In this document: positions 17,460-24,911 of the stretch, one piece after another
How the letters are laid out: each line of letters starts with the position of its first letter
How positions within the stretch are numbered: position 1 is the stretch's first letter
Origin: Thiodiazotropha sp040791665
GTDB taxonomy: Bacteria; Pseudomonadota; Gammaproteobacteria; Chromatiales; Chromatiaceae
Length of the DNA stretch: 64,000 bases
Assembly: GCA_040791665.1 (NCBI GenBank)
Contig: JBFNNX010000009.1
Location: 310,001-374,000 of the forward strand
Direction: 5' to 3'
Notes under the pieces: model-generated
Databases searched by the model: none
Seen by the model: the letters and a program-made list of their open reading frames with translations, nothing else
Told to the model about the DNA's origin: nothing
Translations under genes and position numbers: made by a program

Positions 17460-17567
17460 AAGCAGGATAATTTGCGATTTTTGCCGAATTGCTCGCTGCC
17501 ATAAGCTGCGCGAGCTTGCGAGCATCCGGCGACCGTAGGGAGCGTATTTGATGGCCTTGTTAAGTGA
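17460..17567 (-). other. attC-like sequence after a cassette-like gene
   Basis: Downstream of the 134-aa gene the minus strand begins TCACTTAACAAGGCC, where ACTTAAC fits the integron RYYYAAC core. It continues through imperfect self-complementary sequence to GCGCAGCTTATGGCAGCG, which resembles the end of many attC sites. The matching GTTRRRY at the far end is absent, so the site is degenerate at best. GTTAAGT occurs at the upstream edge of the gene (17983-17989 as complement). Confidence 0.35.
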
Positions 17568-17571
17568 CACT

Positions 17572-17976
17572 TTATGGCGCCCTAAACCTGCGATCAATAT
17601 CACGGCGACGCACACTATTTTCTACCTTTTCGCGCTCCTTCTTACTTCTGCCTGGAGATGAATATGATGAATGAGAAATATTATGAGGAAGGCTTCTTAA
17701 CCTTAGCCAATATTCTTCTCTTGCATTTTCATCTATTTCAATGATTGCTGGGAATAGCGAATCTTTACCATCCTTTCTCGGGTTTGATACCCAATACTCT
17801 TCGCCTGTTTCTTCATCATAATAGTTGGCTTTTGCAGCCCATCCCTTCAGAGGCGCTAGTGCCTTCGTATTGTAATAAAGGGTTTTGCCAGACTTGGAAG
17901 ACTTGACGATACCGATACGGCCTATTCCCCGAACGCCGTCAGTTTTCAATTCAATGTATTTTATCTTCGATTCCAT
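17572..17976 (-). CDS. Hypothetical protein, integron-cassette-type family
   Basis: A 134-residue soluble protein: 'KIKYIELKTDGVRGIGRIGIVKSS' and 'YYDEETGEEYWVSNPRKDGKD' match a small family I recall as frequent in integron cassettes and islands, function unknown. The C-terminus is longer and basic. ATG 17976 was chosen over a GTG five codons upstream that overlaps the preceding stop. The gene is flanked by 10-bp inverted repeats TGTTAAGTGA (17558-17567 and complement at 17981-17990). Confidence 0.7.
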   Translation of the reverse strand: MESKIKYIELKTDGVRGIGRIGIVKSSKSGKTLYYNTKALAPLKGWAAKANYYDEETGEEYWVSNPRKDGKDSLFPAIIEIDENAREEYWLRLRSLPHNISHSSYSSPGRSKKEREKVENSVRRRDIDRRFRAP

Positions 17977-17984
17977 GTTTTCAC

Positions 17985-18287
17985 TTAACACTCATTAACA
18001 GGCTTGCGTACTTCACTGTAGCCCATATAGGAAAGGTTACCCCTAGCTTCTAGCTGTTTATTGCCCACGAGTTTTCGTATTCTTTGGGAAAAGTAAATAT
18101 CAGGTATCTCATTGATTCTAGGTAGCAATTCTAGCATTGTCATAGCCACAACCTTTGCAACCTTGCGCCATTTATCACTGGCATTCGATAAAAGTGCCAT
18201 ATCAATTTCGCGGACTTCGTCCGCAGTTAGCTGCCCCACCAATTGTTCTTGTTCTGGTGTTAGTTTTCCATCTGGCTCCATGTCCAT
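17985..18287 (-). CDS. DUF3658-like protein
   Basis: A 100-residue protein with the hallmark order 'EIDMALLSNASDKWRKVAKVV', 'DIYFSQRIRKLV' and 'EARGNLSYMGYSEVRKP' of a small family (DUF3658, from memory) of unknown function. It appears complete to the conserved 'SEVR' end. Its TAA stop lies inside the GTTAAGT core at the edge of the next gene. Confidence 0.7.
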   Translation of the reverse strand: MDMEPDGKLTPEQEQLVGQLTADEVREIDMALLSNASDKWRKVAKVVAMTMLELLPRINEIPDIYFSQRIRKLVGNKQLEARGNLSYMGYSEVRKPVNEC

Positions 18288-18307
18288 ATTGCGCTGCCTC
18301 TAAGGTT

Positions 18308-18760
18308 TTATCCTCTTGGATTACATGTAATATCTTTATCTAATTTCCCTGACCATGTTCTTATTTTGATCCGGTTTGCATACGGGTATTCTTCGTTGCT
18401 TGTCGGCACCTCGCTATAGTCAAGCAGCATCGAGCCACACCATTCATCATCCCGCCAATAGCTAACAACTGCAGAGTCATCGGAGATGATCTGATCTATC
18501 AGTGTTTTTGCATCGCCACCGTCATTATTCTCAAGATCGAAGAAATGCCCGTGATATGAATCGAATGAAACTGTTATTTCATCTCCGTATGTATAAATCC
18601 TCAATGGTGCCTTTACGTTGTTAGAGGGAGGTGTGATGACCAGATTGAAATATGTTTCACCATTGTATTCTTCAGTATCCGCAACATCCTTCCACTCTGG
18701 GTACATCGCGAGTATCTGAGCTGCCATTTCCTTTGAATATTGGCTCAGTTCTTTGTCCAT
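18308..18760 (-). CDS. Hypothetical acidic protein
   Basis: A 150-residue acidic, soluble protein: 'YFNLVITPPSNNVKAPLRIYT', 'EITVSFDSYHGHF' and 'VSYWRDDEWCGSMLL'. I recall similar proteins scattered in islands and cassette arrays, without a known function. Toxin-immunity-like size and charge are suggestive only. It sits between the integrase and the DUF3658-like gene. Confidence 0.65.
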   Translation of the reverse strand: MDKELSQYSKEMAAQILAMYPEWKDVADTEEYNGETYFNLVITPPSNNVKAPLRIYTYGDEITVSFDSYHGHFFDLENNDGGDAKTLIDQIISDDSAVVSYWRDDEWCGSMLLDYSEVPTSNEEYPYANRIKIRTWSGKLDKDITCNPRG

Positions 18761-18780
18761 ATAAAATCCTCACATTATCC

Positions 18781-20058
18781 TTAACTTACATGCCCTTTCA
18801 TGGAAATTGGCACGATATTACTCGGTGATGGGTATCCCGCAGCGAGCAGGATGGCCTGGGTGATTTTCTCCATGGCCGGCCGCAGTCGCTCCGGATCCAT
18901 AACGATATACCCCGCCGTTACGTCATTCGGCATCTTGTGGTTGACCAGGTGCTTGATCGCATACCGGGAGAGCTCCAGGCTCTCAGCCACGGTGATAAAG
19001 GTCCGTCGCAGGTCATGCAAGGTAAAGGCAACCCCGGACCACCCCGTGACCTTAAACAGCTGCTTACGGGGCTCGATGATCCGGCCCCCGCTGCTACCCG
19101 GAAAGACATAGCTGCTGTCATGCCGTCCTTCTCGCCGCTTGAGCAGCTCAAAAAGGTAGTCGGAGAGGGGCAGGATGAGGGGTTCCCGGTTCTTGGTATC
19201 GTGGATGGTCAGCGTCCGATCGACAAAATCCACATCGTCCCACTGCAGATTCATCCCCTCGGAACGGCGCAGCCCGGTGAAAAGGAGCAGTAGCAGGTAG
19301 TCAGCAATGGTTTCGGAGGTGCCTCTCCCCTCCCCCCGCAGCCGCTCCACGGCCTCGAACCAGGCCGGAAGCTCAGATTTCTTGACCAAGGTGCGGCGGC
19401 GCTCCACCCGATACCAGGCCTTGACGTGGGAGAGGCGATCCACTGGATTTTCCGGGAAGAAGGAGCGGCCCTGGCTATCCTCATACTGGCCTTGGGCAAA
19501 GTTGAAAATGGCCTTGAGCAGGCGCATGGCGTTGTTGGCCCGGGCCTGGGAGCGCTTGCCGTAGTCCCGGTGGCGCCTTTGCACCCTATCCTTGGTGATA
19601 TTGCGTAACTCCTGATCCTGCCAGTCCTTGAAAACCTCCTTCATCAGGCGACGATAGTCTTGGACCGTGCTCGCCTTCAGACCGGAACGCACTTTCAGAT
19701 AGAGCTCGAAGACCTCCCGCAGAGTGACCGACTCGGCTTCCTGGTCTTTCTGCTCGGAAATGGGGTCCTCGCCGCTGGCGACCTGGCCGAGAAATTTGAT
19801 GGCCTGCTTGCGGGCCTTCTCGGCGGTCATTTCACTGAACCGGCCCAGGGTCTTGCGCTTGACCTTGCGATTGATGCGTTTTTCGACCACGAAGCTCTTG
19901 GCACCCCCGGCGGTCACCCGCAGGGCAAAACCCTTGAGCTGTTCGTCTCGGTAGAAGACCTGACCCGTGGCCGGAATGGGGGCCTGCTCAACCGCCGTTT
20001 TGGTGATTTTCAAGAAAAGTGCCCCCATCTGTGGGTGACGGGAAGGCACTCTTCGCAT
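18781..20058 (-). CDS. int: Tyrosine-type integrase of the element
   Basis: A 425-residue P4/DUF4102-type integrase. The N-terminal arm-binding domain is 'YRDEQLKGFALRVTAGGAKS' (about residue 36), followed by a SAM-like core-binding domain. The catalytic domain has Arg in 'LFTGLRRSE', 'HDLRRTF' (HxxR) and the terminal Tyr in 'VTAGYIVMD'. ATG 20058 is preceded by GAGGA at 9-bp spacing; ATG 20028 is an alternative. The 5' end overlaps the 121-aa gene. It sits 0.9 kb from attR, the end away from the intact tRNA. Confidence 0.93.
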   Translation of the reverse strand: MRRVPSRHPQMGALFLKITKTAVEQAPIPATGQVFYRDEQLKGFALRVTAGGAKSFVVEKRINRKVKRKTLGRFSEMTAEKARKQAIKFLGQVASGEDPISEQKDQEAESVTLREVFELYLKVRSGLKASTVQDYRRLMKEVFKDWQDQELRNITKDRVQRRHRDYGKRSQARANNAMRLLKAIFNFAQGQYEDSQGRSFFPENPVDRLSHVKAWYRVERRRTLVKKSELPAWFEAVERLRGEGRGTSETIADYLLLLLFTGLRRSEGMNLQWDDVDFVDRTLTIHDTKNREPLILPLSDYLFELLKRREGRHDSSYVFPGSSGGRIIEPRKQLFKVTGWSGVAFTLHDLRRTFITVAESLELSRYAIKHLVNHKMPNDVTAGYIVMDPERLRPAMEKITQAILLAAGYPSPSNIVPISMKGHVS

Positions 20059-20375
20059 AATTCCTGGTCCTCGTGGCTGCCACCATCGAGCACGACAAAG
20101 GCAAGATCACTGTAGAGCTCATCACCATCGAAGCGGGCGGGGTTCTTGTCCCGATTGATCATCAGATTGCCGCATTGGGCGCAATGGCACACCGACATCT
20201 TCTCGGTTGGGATAAAGCGCGTCTCATGCTGCAGCGGGGTGAGCCCATATTTTTCCAGTAGCGTGGCGATTTCCTCATCGAGTCTTTCCAGTTTTTCATC
20301 GAACACACCACCCTCTATCGCATCACTGTCGGTGGTGAAATAGCTGTAGTGTTTTCGGATTGCGATATGTTTCAT
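20010..20375 (-). CDS. Hypothetical protein with paired CxxC motifs
   Basis: A 121-residue protein whose C-terminal half has 'CHCAQCGNLM' and 'CEECLP', a probable zinc ribbon. The N-terminal half is helical ('EKLERLDEEIATLLEKYGL'). It ends 49 bp inside the integrase gene and may be translationally coupled to it. A role in controlling integration is possible from position only. Confidence 0.65.
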   Translation of the reverse strand: MKHIAIRKHYSYFTTDSDAIEGGVFDEKLERLDEEIATLLEKYGLTPLQHETRFIPTEKMSVCHCAQCGNLMINRDKNPARFDGDELYSDLAFVVLDGGSHEDQELCEECLPVTHRWGHFS

Positions 20376-20410
20376 TTACATACACCTATGCCTGGCTTGT
20401 GGGCAGCTCG

Positions 20411-20767
20411 TTAGAGACCCGACGTCCTGAATGCCTGCTCAGAGGGAAAGGTAAGAAGCCTTGTTACACGTTGCCCCAAGGCCTGATCGATACTCCGCGA
20501 CAAATCATCCAACACCGAGGCACCACGCTTTAACAGCCGGTCCATCCGCCCCACCTCGACTGGGATTAGCCAACCCGCTTCATATTGCTGCAGTACGGCT
20601 AAAGCTTTGTAATCGTGGCCCCGATAAATCCACTCCCAGCCATAGTCGCCCCGCAGGTAAGGGCCCTCACCACCAAGCGTTGAACACAGTTGCTCAGCCA
20701 CACCTTGACCGGGTGGATTTTCCTCTGATGACACTGAATCAGTCAGTTCAAAATAGGCAAATTGCAT
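20411..20767 (-). CDS. Hypothetical protein, first gene inside attR
   Basis: A 118-residue soluble protein with no recognised family. Notable segments are 'GEGPYLRGDYGWEWIYRGHDYKALAVLQQ' in part and a helical C-terminus. It begins 28 bp from the right arm repeats, so its promoter probably overlaps the attachment region. It is co-directional with the 121-aa gene and the integrase. Confidence 0.6.
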   Translation of the reverse strand: MQFAYFELTDSVSSEENPPGQGVAEQLCSTLGGEGPYLRGDYGWEWIYRGHDYKALAVLQQYEAGWLIPVEVGRMDRLLKRGASVLDDLSRSIDQALGQRVTRLLTFPSEQAFRTSGL

Positions 20768-20777
20768 TGTCCCTTTT

Positions 20778-20791
20778 TAATCCCTTGGTCC
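20778..20791 (+). repeat. Partial third copy of the att core
   Basis: TAATCCCTTGGTCC at 20778-20791 is a 14-bp exact match to the anticodon-stem/variable part of the att repeat, 168 bp inside attR and beside the arm repeats. It could be a relic of an earlier att site or a secondary core site. Confidence 0.45.
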
Positions 20792-20794
20792 GCT

Positions 20795-20921
20795 ATGTAG
20801 ACACTATGTAGACACATTGGGTCAAATTTACGCCGATCCCTTAAAAGACCATGGGACAGAGTAAATCGCATAAGTGATCAAAAGTAAAGGGAATTAAAAG
20901 AACATCAAAGCAATGTAGACA
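20795..20921 (+). repeat. Right-end integrase arm-type repeats
   Basis: ATGTAGACA at 20795-20803, 20806-20814 and 20913-20921, all in the same direction as the two left-end copies. The pair has the same 11-bp period as the left pair. Confidence 0.6.
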
Positions 20922-20945
20922 ACTTCAAAAAGGGGACCAATAAAG

Positions 20946-20996
20946 CTCATAATCCCTTGGTCCTAGGTTCGAGTCCTAGTGGGCCCACCAATAAAA
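20946..20996 (+). repeat. attR, 51-bp direct repeat (tRNA 3' fragment)
   Basis: Identical to 10587-10637. It holds the anticodon loop to CCA of tRNA-Ile2 without the 5' half, so it is not a functional tRNA. Confidence 0.93.
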
Positions 20997-21131
20997 CTGA
21001 TTCTTTTTCTGCCGCTTTCTCTGTTGAGATTCACCCATTCAAATCCTATTTTGTAACGCTCGTTCTGCAGTCGGTTGGCTGTGGCTGCTGTTGCCCTGCA
21101 AGCGGCTTAGGTTATGGTGCCAAGCACCAAA

Positions 21132-21800
21132 TTATTGATCCTCCAGCGACCCGTCAGGAGTGACAACGGGCAGTCCGAATACCTGCCATAGCTGCATGCC
21201 ACCACGGTAGTAATACAGCTTATTCGTAGGATAGCCGATGCTGAGCAGGCCGCGGATCGCAGTGGGTGACTGGCCACACCAGGGCCCGTTGCACCATAGC
21301 ACCAATGTTTTGGATTGAGCGAAATCCCAAATCCCATCGTTCTTGGTGACACCGAATTGCCTCAGTGACTCATCCAAGGTGATTTCGTCCGCACCCTGGC
21401 TTGGATTGAGATGGGTAAAGGGGACATTGATCGAACCGGGAATGGTGCCGCGTTCATGCCAGTCAGGGGTCCTGGCATCGATCAACAGGCCACTGCCCTC
21501 ATTCAGTGCTGTTTTCATGAATGCGATCAGCTCAACCTCACCGAGGGTCTTGACGCCGTCCGCCACCTCTATCGGCTGTGCACAAAACGGGGGGCATGGT
21601 CGTGAAGTACGGGCAAAGTCGAATTCGAGCAGGGCGTCGGTATCCTGGTTGCGGCGTATCAACAGCTCCTTGCCGGCGTGTTTGACTCTGAACTCCCCAA
21701 TCTCGGGAGTGATCATGACATCCAAAGCCGCTGCATAGGATATTGCAAACAACAACGCACCAAGCAGTCCCAAGACCAAAACAGATTGAATTTTTCCCAT
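21132..21800 (-). CDS. Exported rhodanese-domain protein
   Basis: A 222-residue protein with an N-terminal hydrophobic signal or anchor (residues 5-24) and a C-terminal rhodanese domain. The active loop is 'LWCNGPWCGQSPTAIRGL', and 'LIDARTPDWHERGTIPGSINVP' is the typical CH2A segment. The catalytic Cys and the extra Cys suggest periplasmic sulfur transfer or a thiol-redox role; the substrate cannot be read from sequence. It stands alone, beside attR and divergent from the histidine kinase. Confidence 0.85.
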   Translation of the reverse strand: MGKIQSVLVLGLLGALLFAISYAAALDVMITPEIGEFRVKHAGKELLIRRNQDTDALLEFDFARTSRPCPPFCAQPIEVADGVKTLGEVELIAFMKTALNEGSGLLIDARTPDWHERGTIPGSINVPFTHLNPSQGADEITLDESLRQFGVTKNDGIWDFAQSKTLVLWCNGPWCGQSPTAIRGLLSIGYPTNKLYYYRGGMQLWQVFGLPVVTPDGSLEDQ

Positions 21801-21924
21801 TGAACTCTTCCCGTCAACCTTAATATCAATGGAGATTTTATCAATTCAAGGATTAAAAAGATCGAAATAGCCAATGTGAATCAAATTTGACCTCACAACG
21901 ACACCTCACTAGGCTCAAAGGATA

Positions 21925-23973
21925 GTGTCTTTTGCGTACGGCAGAAAATTCGATATTCCAACCAAGATGGCGACAGCATACGAAATCAAACATCTCGTTG
22001 AAAAGTTGAACGCTGCTACAGTACGCATCAAACAGCGCCTTTCCGAGCGATACCTCGAAAAAATCTCGACGCGGGTCAAGACAAAGAGGAGATCCGACCC
22101 AAAATCGATCTGGTGGGGCTATTTTCCAGTAATGCTGGTAGCCATACTCGGTCTTACCATAACCATAGTGTTGTTTGTGCAATCGATGCGATGGGAAAAA
22201 AGCCAGGTCGAAATCGCGTTCAGAGAGGCCTCCCAGGACAGAATCCTGGTCATCCAACGGGAAATCAAACACTCGCTACGTATTGTCCTCGACATTGCCA
22301 GCTTTTTCGAAGCTTCCGAAATTGTCGGAAGGCGCGAATTTCGGAAATTCGTCGGACCGGCATTGAAAAATCAGGCAGGCATAAAAACCCTGGAATGGGT
22401 CCCTGTCGTTACTGACGAGATGCGCCAGACGTTCGTCGATCAAGCTCAGCTGAGTTTCCCCCCCTTTCAGATCCTGGAAAGGGATGACTCCGGCATGCTC
22501 AACAAAAGCCCTCGTCGATCCGTCTACTACCCAGTTCTCTATATACAACCCTATCAGTACAACAAACAGCTGCTCGGTCTCAACATGGGGGTAGACCCAA
22601 CCGCCTACAGCCTATTGAGTGAAGCGGAAATCACTCGTGAAATCCAAGTATCTCCCGGCATCTACCTCAATGACGACGGTGAACGGAAGACCGGAATCAT
22701 GGTCGCGGCTCCTGTCTTTCTCAAAGCTGAAAATAGAGACGAAGAGCCCTCTCAAGCAGACGCATCAATTCGAGGATTCGCCATCGGCGTGTTCTTTATC
22801 GGCGAAATCATCGAACGCGCGTTGGAGAGTCTGCTCCCGGGCGGGATAGATATCCACTTCTACCAAAACAGTGGAAATGACAAAGGGCGTCTACTCTATA
22901 GTCACCACACCCGATTACATGACAGATCGACAACTACCGACAGTGACATTAACCGAGAAATCTCCTACGTTCAGGAGATCAATGTCGGAACTCAGCAATG
23001 GCAAATAGTCTGTAACAGCGCATCCGGTAAGTTCACGGCAGACACCTGGAGCAGCTGGGTTATCTTGTTCGGGAGTTTGGCATTCACCCTGTTGTTTACA
23101 ATTTATATTGCAACGCTTGTCGGTCGCGCAAGACAAGTCAGGTTGGAGGTCGAAGAGAGAACGTCACAGCTATGGGATGTCGTGCAGGCACTGAATCAGG
23201 AAGTCGTCGAGCGCAAATCGGCTGAGCAAGAGCTACAGCGGCTTAACGAAACCCTGGAGCACCATATCGCCAACCGTACGGCAGAGGCCGAGCGCAGGGC
23301 TCAATACCTCGAGCAGTTTGCCTATGTCACCTCGCATGATCTGAAGGCACCCTTGCGAGCGGTATCAAACCTAGCCCAATGGATCGAGGAGGACCTCCGT
23401 GACAAACTGGACGATGCATCGAAAGAGCAACTTGCCCTGCTCCGAGATCGTGTCAAAAGAATGCATGACCTCATAGAGGGATTATTAGAGTATTCGAGAG
23501 TCGGTCGAAGCACCGATCCAGAGAGCCTTGTGGACACCCAGGAGTTGGTTGAAGAAATTATCGATACCCTCTCCACCGATGACAGATTTTCTGTCAAGGT
23601 CAAGGGCAAGATGCCCATATTGAAGGCTGATCGACTGCAGCTTGGTCAGGTCTTTTCCAATCTGATCAGCAACAGTCTGAAGCATCATGGCGGAAAGAAG
23701 GGGAAGATACGGATCAGGTGCGAAGATTCCGACCAATTTTATCAGTTTTCTGTTTGCGATGATGGCCAGGGTATTGCGCCGCAATATCACCAGAAGATCT
23801 TCTTGATATTCCAAACCCTGGAATCAAGCGATTTCGAAAGTAGTACCGGCATTGGCCTCGCACTGGTAAAAAAGATTGTGGAAGAGCATGGAGGCACCAT
23901 AGAATTAAGATCGGAACCCGGAGCTGGGGCATGCTTCTATTTTACCTGGCCGACAACCGGCTCGTCCGAGTAA
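21925..23973 (+). CDS. CHASE-domain membrane histidine kinase
   Basis: A 682-residue sensor. TM1 is at about residues 63-86, a periplasmic CHASE-type ligand domain runs to about 370 ('GIKTLEWVPVVTDEMRQ', 'YYPVLYIQPY'), TM2 follows at 375-398, then a coiled coil. The HisKA site is 'TSHDLKAPLRA' (His about 471). The HATPase has N box 'NLISNSLKHH', 'DDGQGIAP' and 'GIGLALVKKIVEEHGG'. GTG 21925 is the longest start; ATG 21967 is plausible. The next gene encodes its likely receiver partner. Confidence 0.87.
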   Translation: MSFAYGRKFDIPTKMATAYEIKHLVEKLNAATVRIKQRLSERYLEKISTRVKTKRRSDPKSIWWGYFPVMLVAILGLTITIVLFVQSMRWEKSQVEIAFREASQDRILVIQREIKHSLRIVLDIASFFEASEIVGRREFRKFVGPALKNQAGIKTLEWVPVVTDEMRQTFVDQAQLSFPPFQILERDDSGMLNKSPRRSVYYPVLYIQPYQYNKQLLGLNMGVDPTAYSLLSEAEITREIQVSPGIYLNDDGERKTGIMVAAPVFLKAENRDEEPSQADASIRGFAIGVFFIGEIIERALESLLPGGIDIHFYQNSGNDKGRLLYSHHTRLHDRSTTTDSDINREISYVQEINVGTQQWQIVCNSASGKFTADTWSSWVILFGSLAFTLLFTIYIATLVGRARQVRLEVEERTSQLWDVVQALNQEVVERKSAEQELQRLNETLEHHIANRTAEAERRAQYLEQFAYVTSHDLKAPLRAVSNLAQWIEEDLRDKLDDASKEQLALLRDRVKRMHDLIEGLLEYSRVGRSTDPESLVDTQELVEEIIDTLSTDDRFSVKVKGKMPILKADRLQLGQVFSNLISNSLKHHGGKKGKIRIRCEDSDQFYQFSVCDDGQGIAPQYHQKIFLIFQTLESSDFESSTGIGLALVKKIVEEHGGTIELRSEPGAGACFYFTWPTTGSSE

Positions 23974-24022
23974 GCTGACAATGAGACCTTATACCGCAAA
24001 CTGAATAGCAAGAATCCCGATC

Positions 24023-24436
24023 ATGCTGAACAAAGATGAAACAATTCTGCTGATAGAAGATGACCGAGTCGACATCATGACCGTTCAGCGTGCCTTGCAA
24101 AAAAACAATATCATCAACCCCCTGCTTATCGCCAGAACCGGCCTAGAGGCCCTCGACATGCTGAGAGGCACAAATGGCGTCAAGAAAATCAACCCCTTAC
24201 CCTCTCTCACTCTGTTGGATCTCAACCTGCCCAAAATGAGCGGCTTCGAATTTCTGCAGGAGCTGCGCAGCGATCCGGAACTCAAATCGCTACGTATTAT
24301 CGTATTGACGTCCTCCAACGAACCAAAAGACCGGGCAGCTGCGTTTAAGTTTGAGGTTGACGACTACATCGTCAAACCTCACTCATTTGATGAATTCACA
24401 CGCGCTGTAGCCACCATCCTTGCTCTCTGGGAGTAA
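24023..24436 (+). CDS. CheY-like single-domain response regulator
   Basis: A 137-residue receiver domain with no output domain, of the Rcp1 type often paired with phytochrome-like kinases. The acidic pocket is 'IEDDRVD', the phosphoacceptor Asp66 is in 'LLDLNLPKMSG', followed by 'LTSS' and the conserved Lys in 'IVKPHSF'. It starts 49 bp after the kinase gene and is probably co-transcribed. The target is unknown. Confidence 0.9.
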   Translation: MLNKDETILLIEDDRVDIMTVQRALQKNNIINPLLIARTGLEALDMLRGTNGVKKINPLPSLTLLDLNLPKMSGFEFLQELRSDPELKSLRIIVLTSSNEPKDRAAAFKFEVDDYIVKPHSFDEFTRAVATILALWE

Positions 24437-24749
24437 GCGGGCGACTAATACTCCGTAGTGATTTTACACATACTTAACAAGTGAATCCGCAAGTATCGAC
24501 ACTAAATAGTGCTATGATTCAGCTATTGGACCGGCAACTCAGCGCATCCCCTGAGCAGGTGTCCGACATAAAGCATGGACCTGAAATCGACCATTCGCGA
24601 CAGACCTTTATAGTTCTGATTGAGTAATGATCATTCCGGTAGAGCGCCAACTGTCAAACGGCTTTGTATCCATTTACATCAATATTGAAAAATACTCGTT
24701 TTAGAATCAGACGTAGAAAAAACAGCCATAAAATTCACAAGGATGTATC
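24437..24749. other. Non-coding stretch upstream of the TonB module
   Basis: About 310 bp with no convincing ORF, riboswitch consensus (no B12-box-like sequence seen) or strong terminator. It probably holds the promoter of the downstream TonB receptor operon. Confidence 0.4.
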
Positions 24750-24911
24750 GTGATTAAACTATTTTCAGCAAGTATGGACTACCCCATACGTCCGACCCTA
24801 TTCGCAACAAAGCATTGTGAATTGGAGCGCCTGCTCCCTGATGAAGTATCTTCCTTCACCCATTTAGGTCCGATAATCCCGGAAAAGGATTTTAATTCTT
24901 GCGGCCCATGA
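24750..24911 (+). CDS. Candidate 53-aa leader protein coupled to the TonB receptor gene
   Basis: GTG 24750 is preceded by AAGGA at 6-nt spacing. The 53-codon frame ends in a TGA overlapping the receptor ATG as ATGA. The product is soluble with two cysteines and no known family. The ribosome site and coupling are the only support. It may be a real small protein or a translational leader for the receptor. Confidence 0.4.
   Translation: MIKLFSASMDYPIRPTLFATKHCELERLLPDEVSSFTHLGPIIPEKDFNSCGP

Noticed and set aside
17433..17615. 60-codon minus-strand ORF downstream of the cassette-like gene
   Set aside because: It overlaps the attC-like structured region and the end of the 134-aa gene in another frame, with no support as protein.
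20946..20990. Second tRNA gene with the same 3' half
   Set aside because: Only the anticodon loop to CCA is present, with no D arm or 5' acceptor strand; it is the attR copy.
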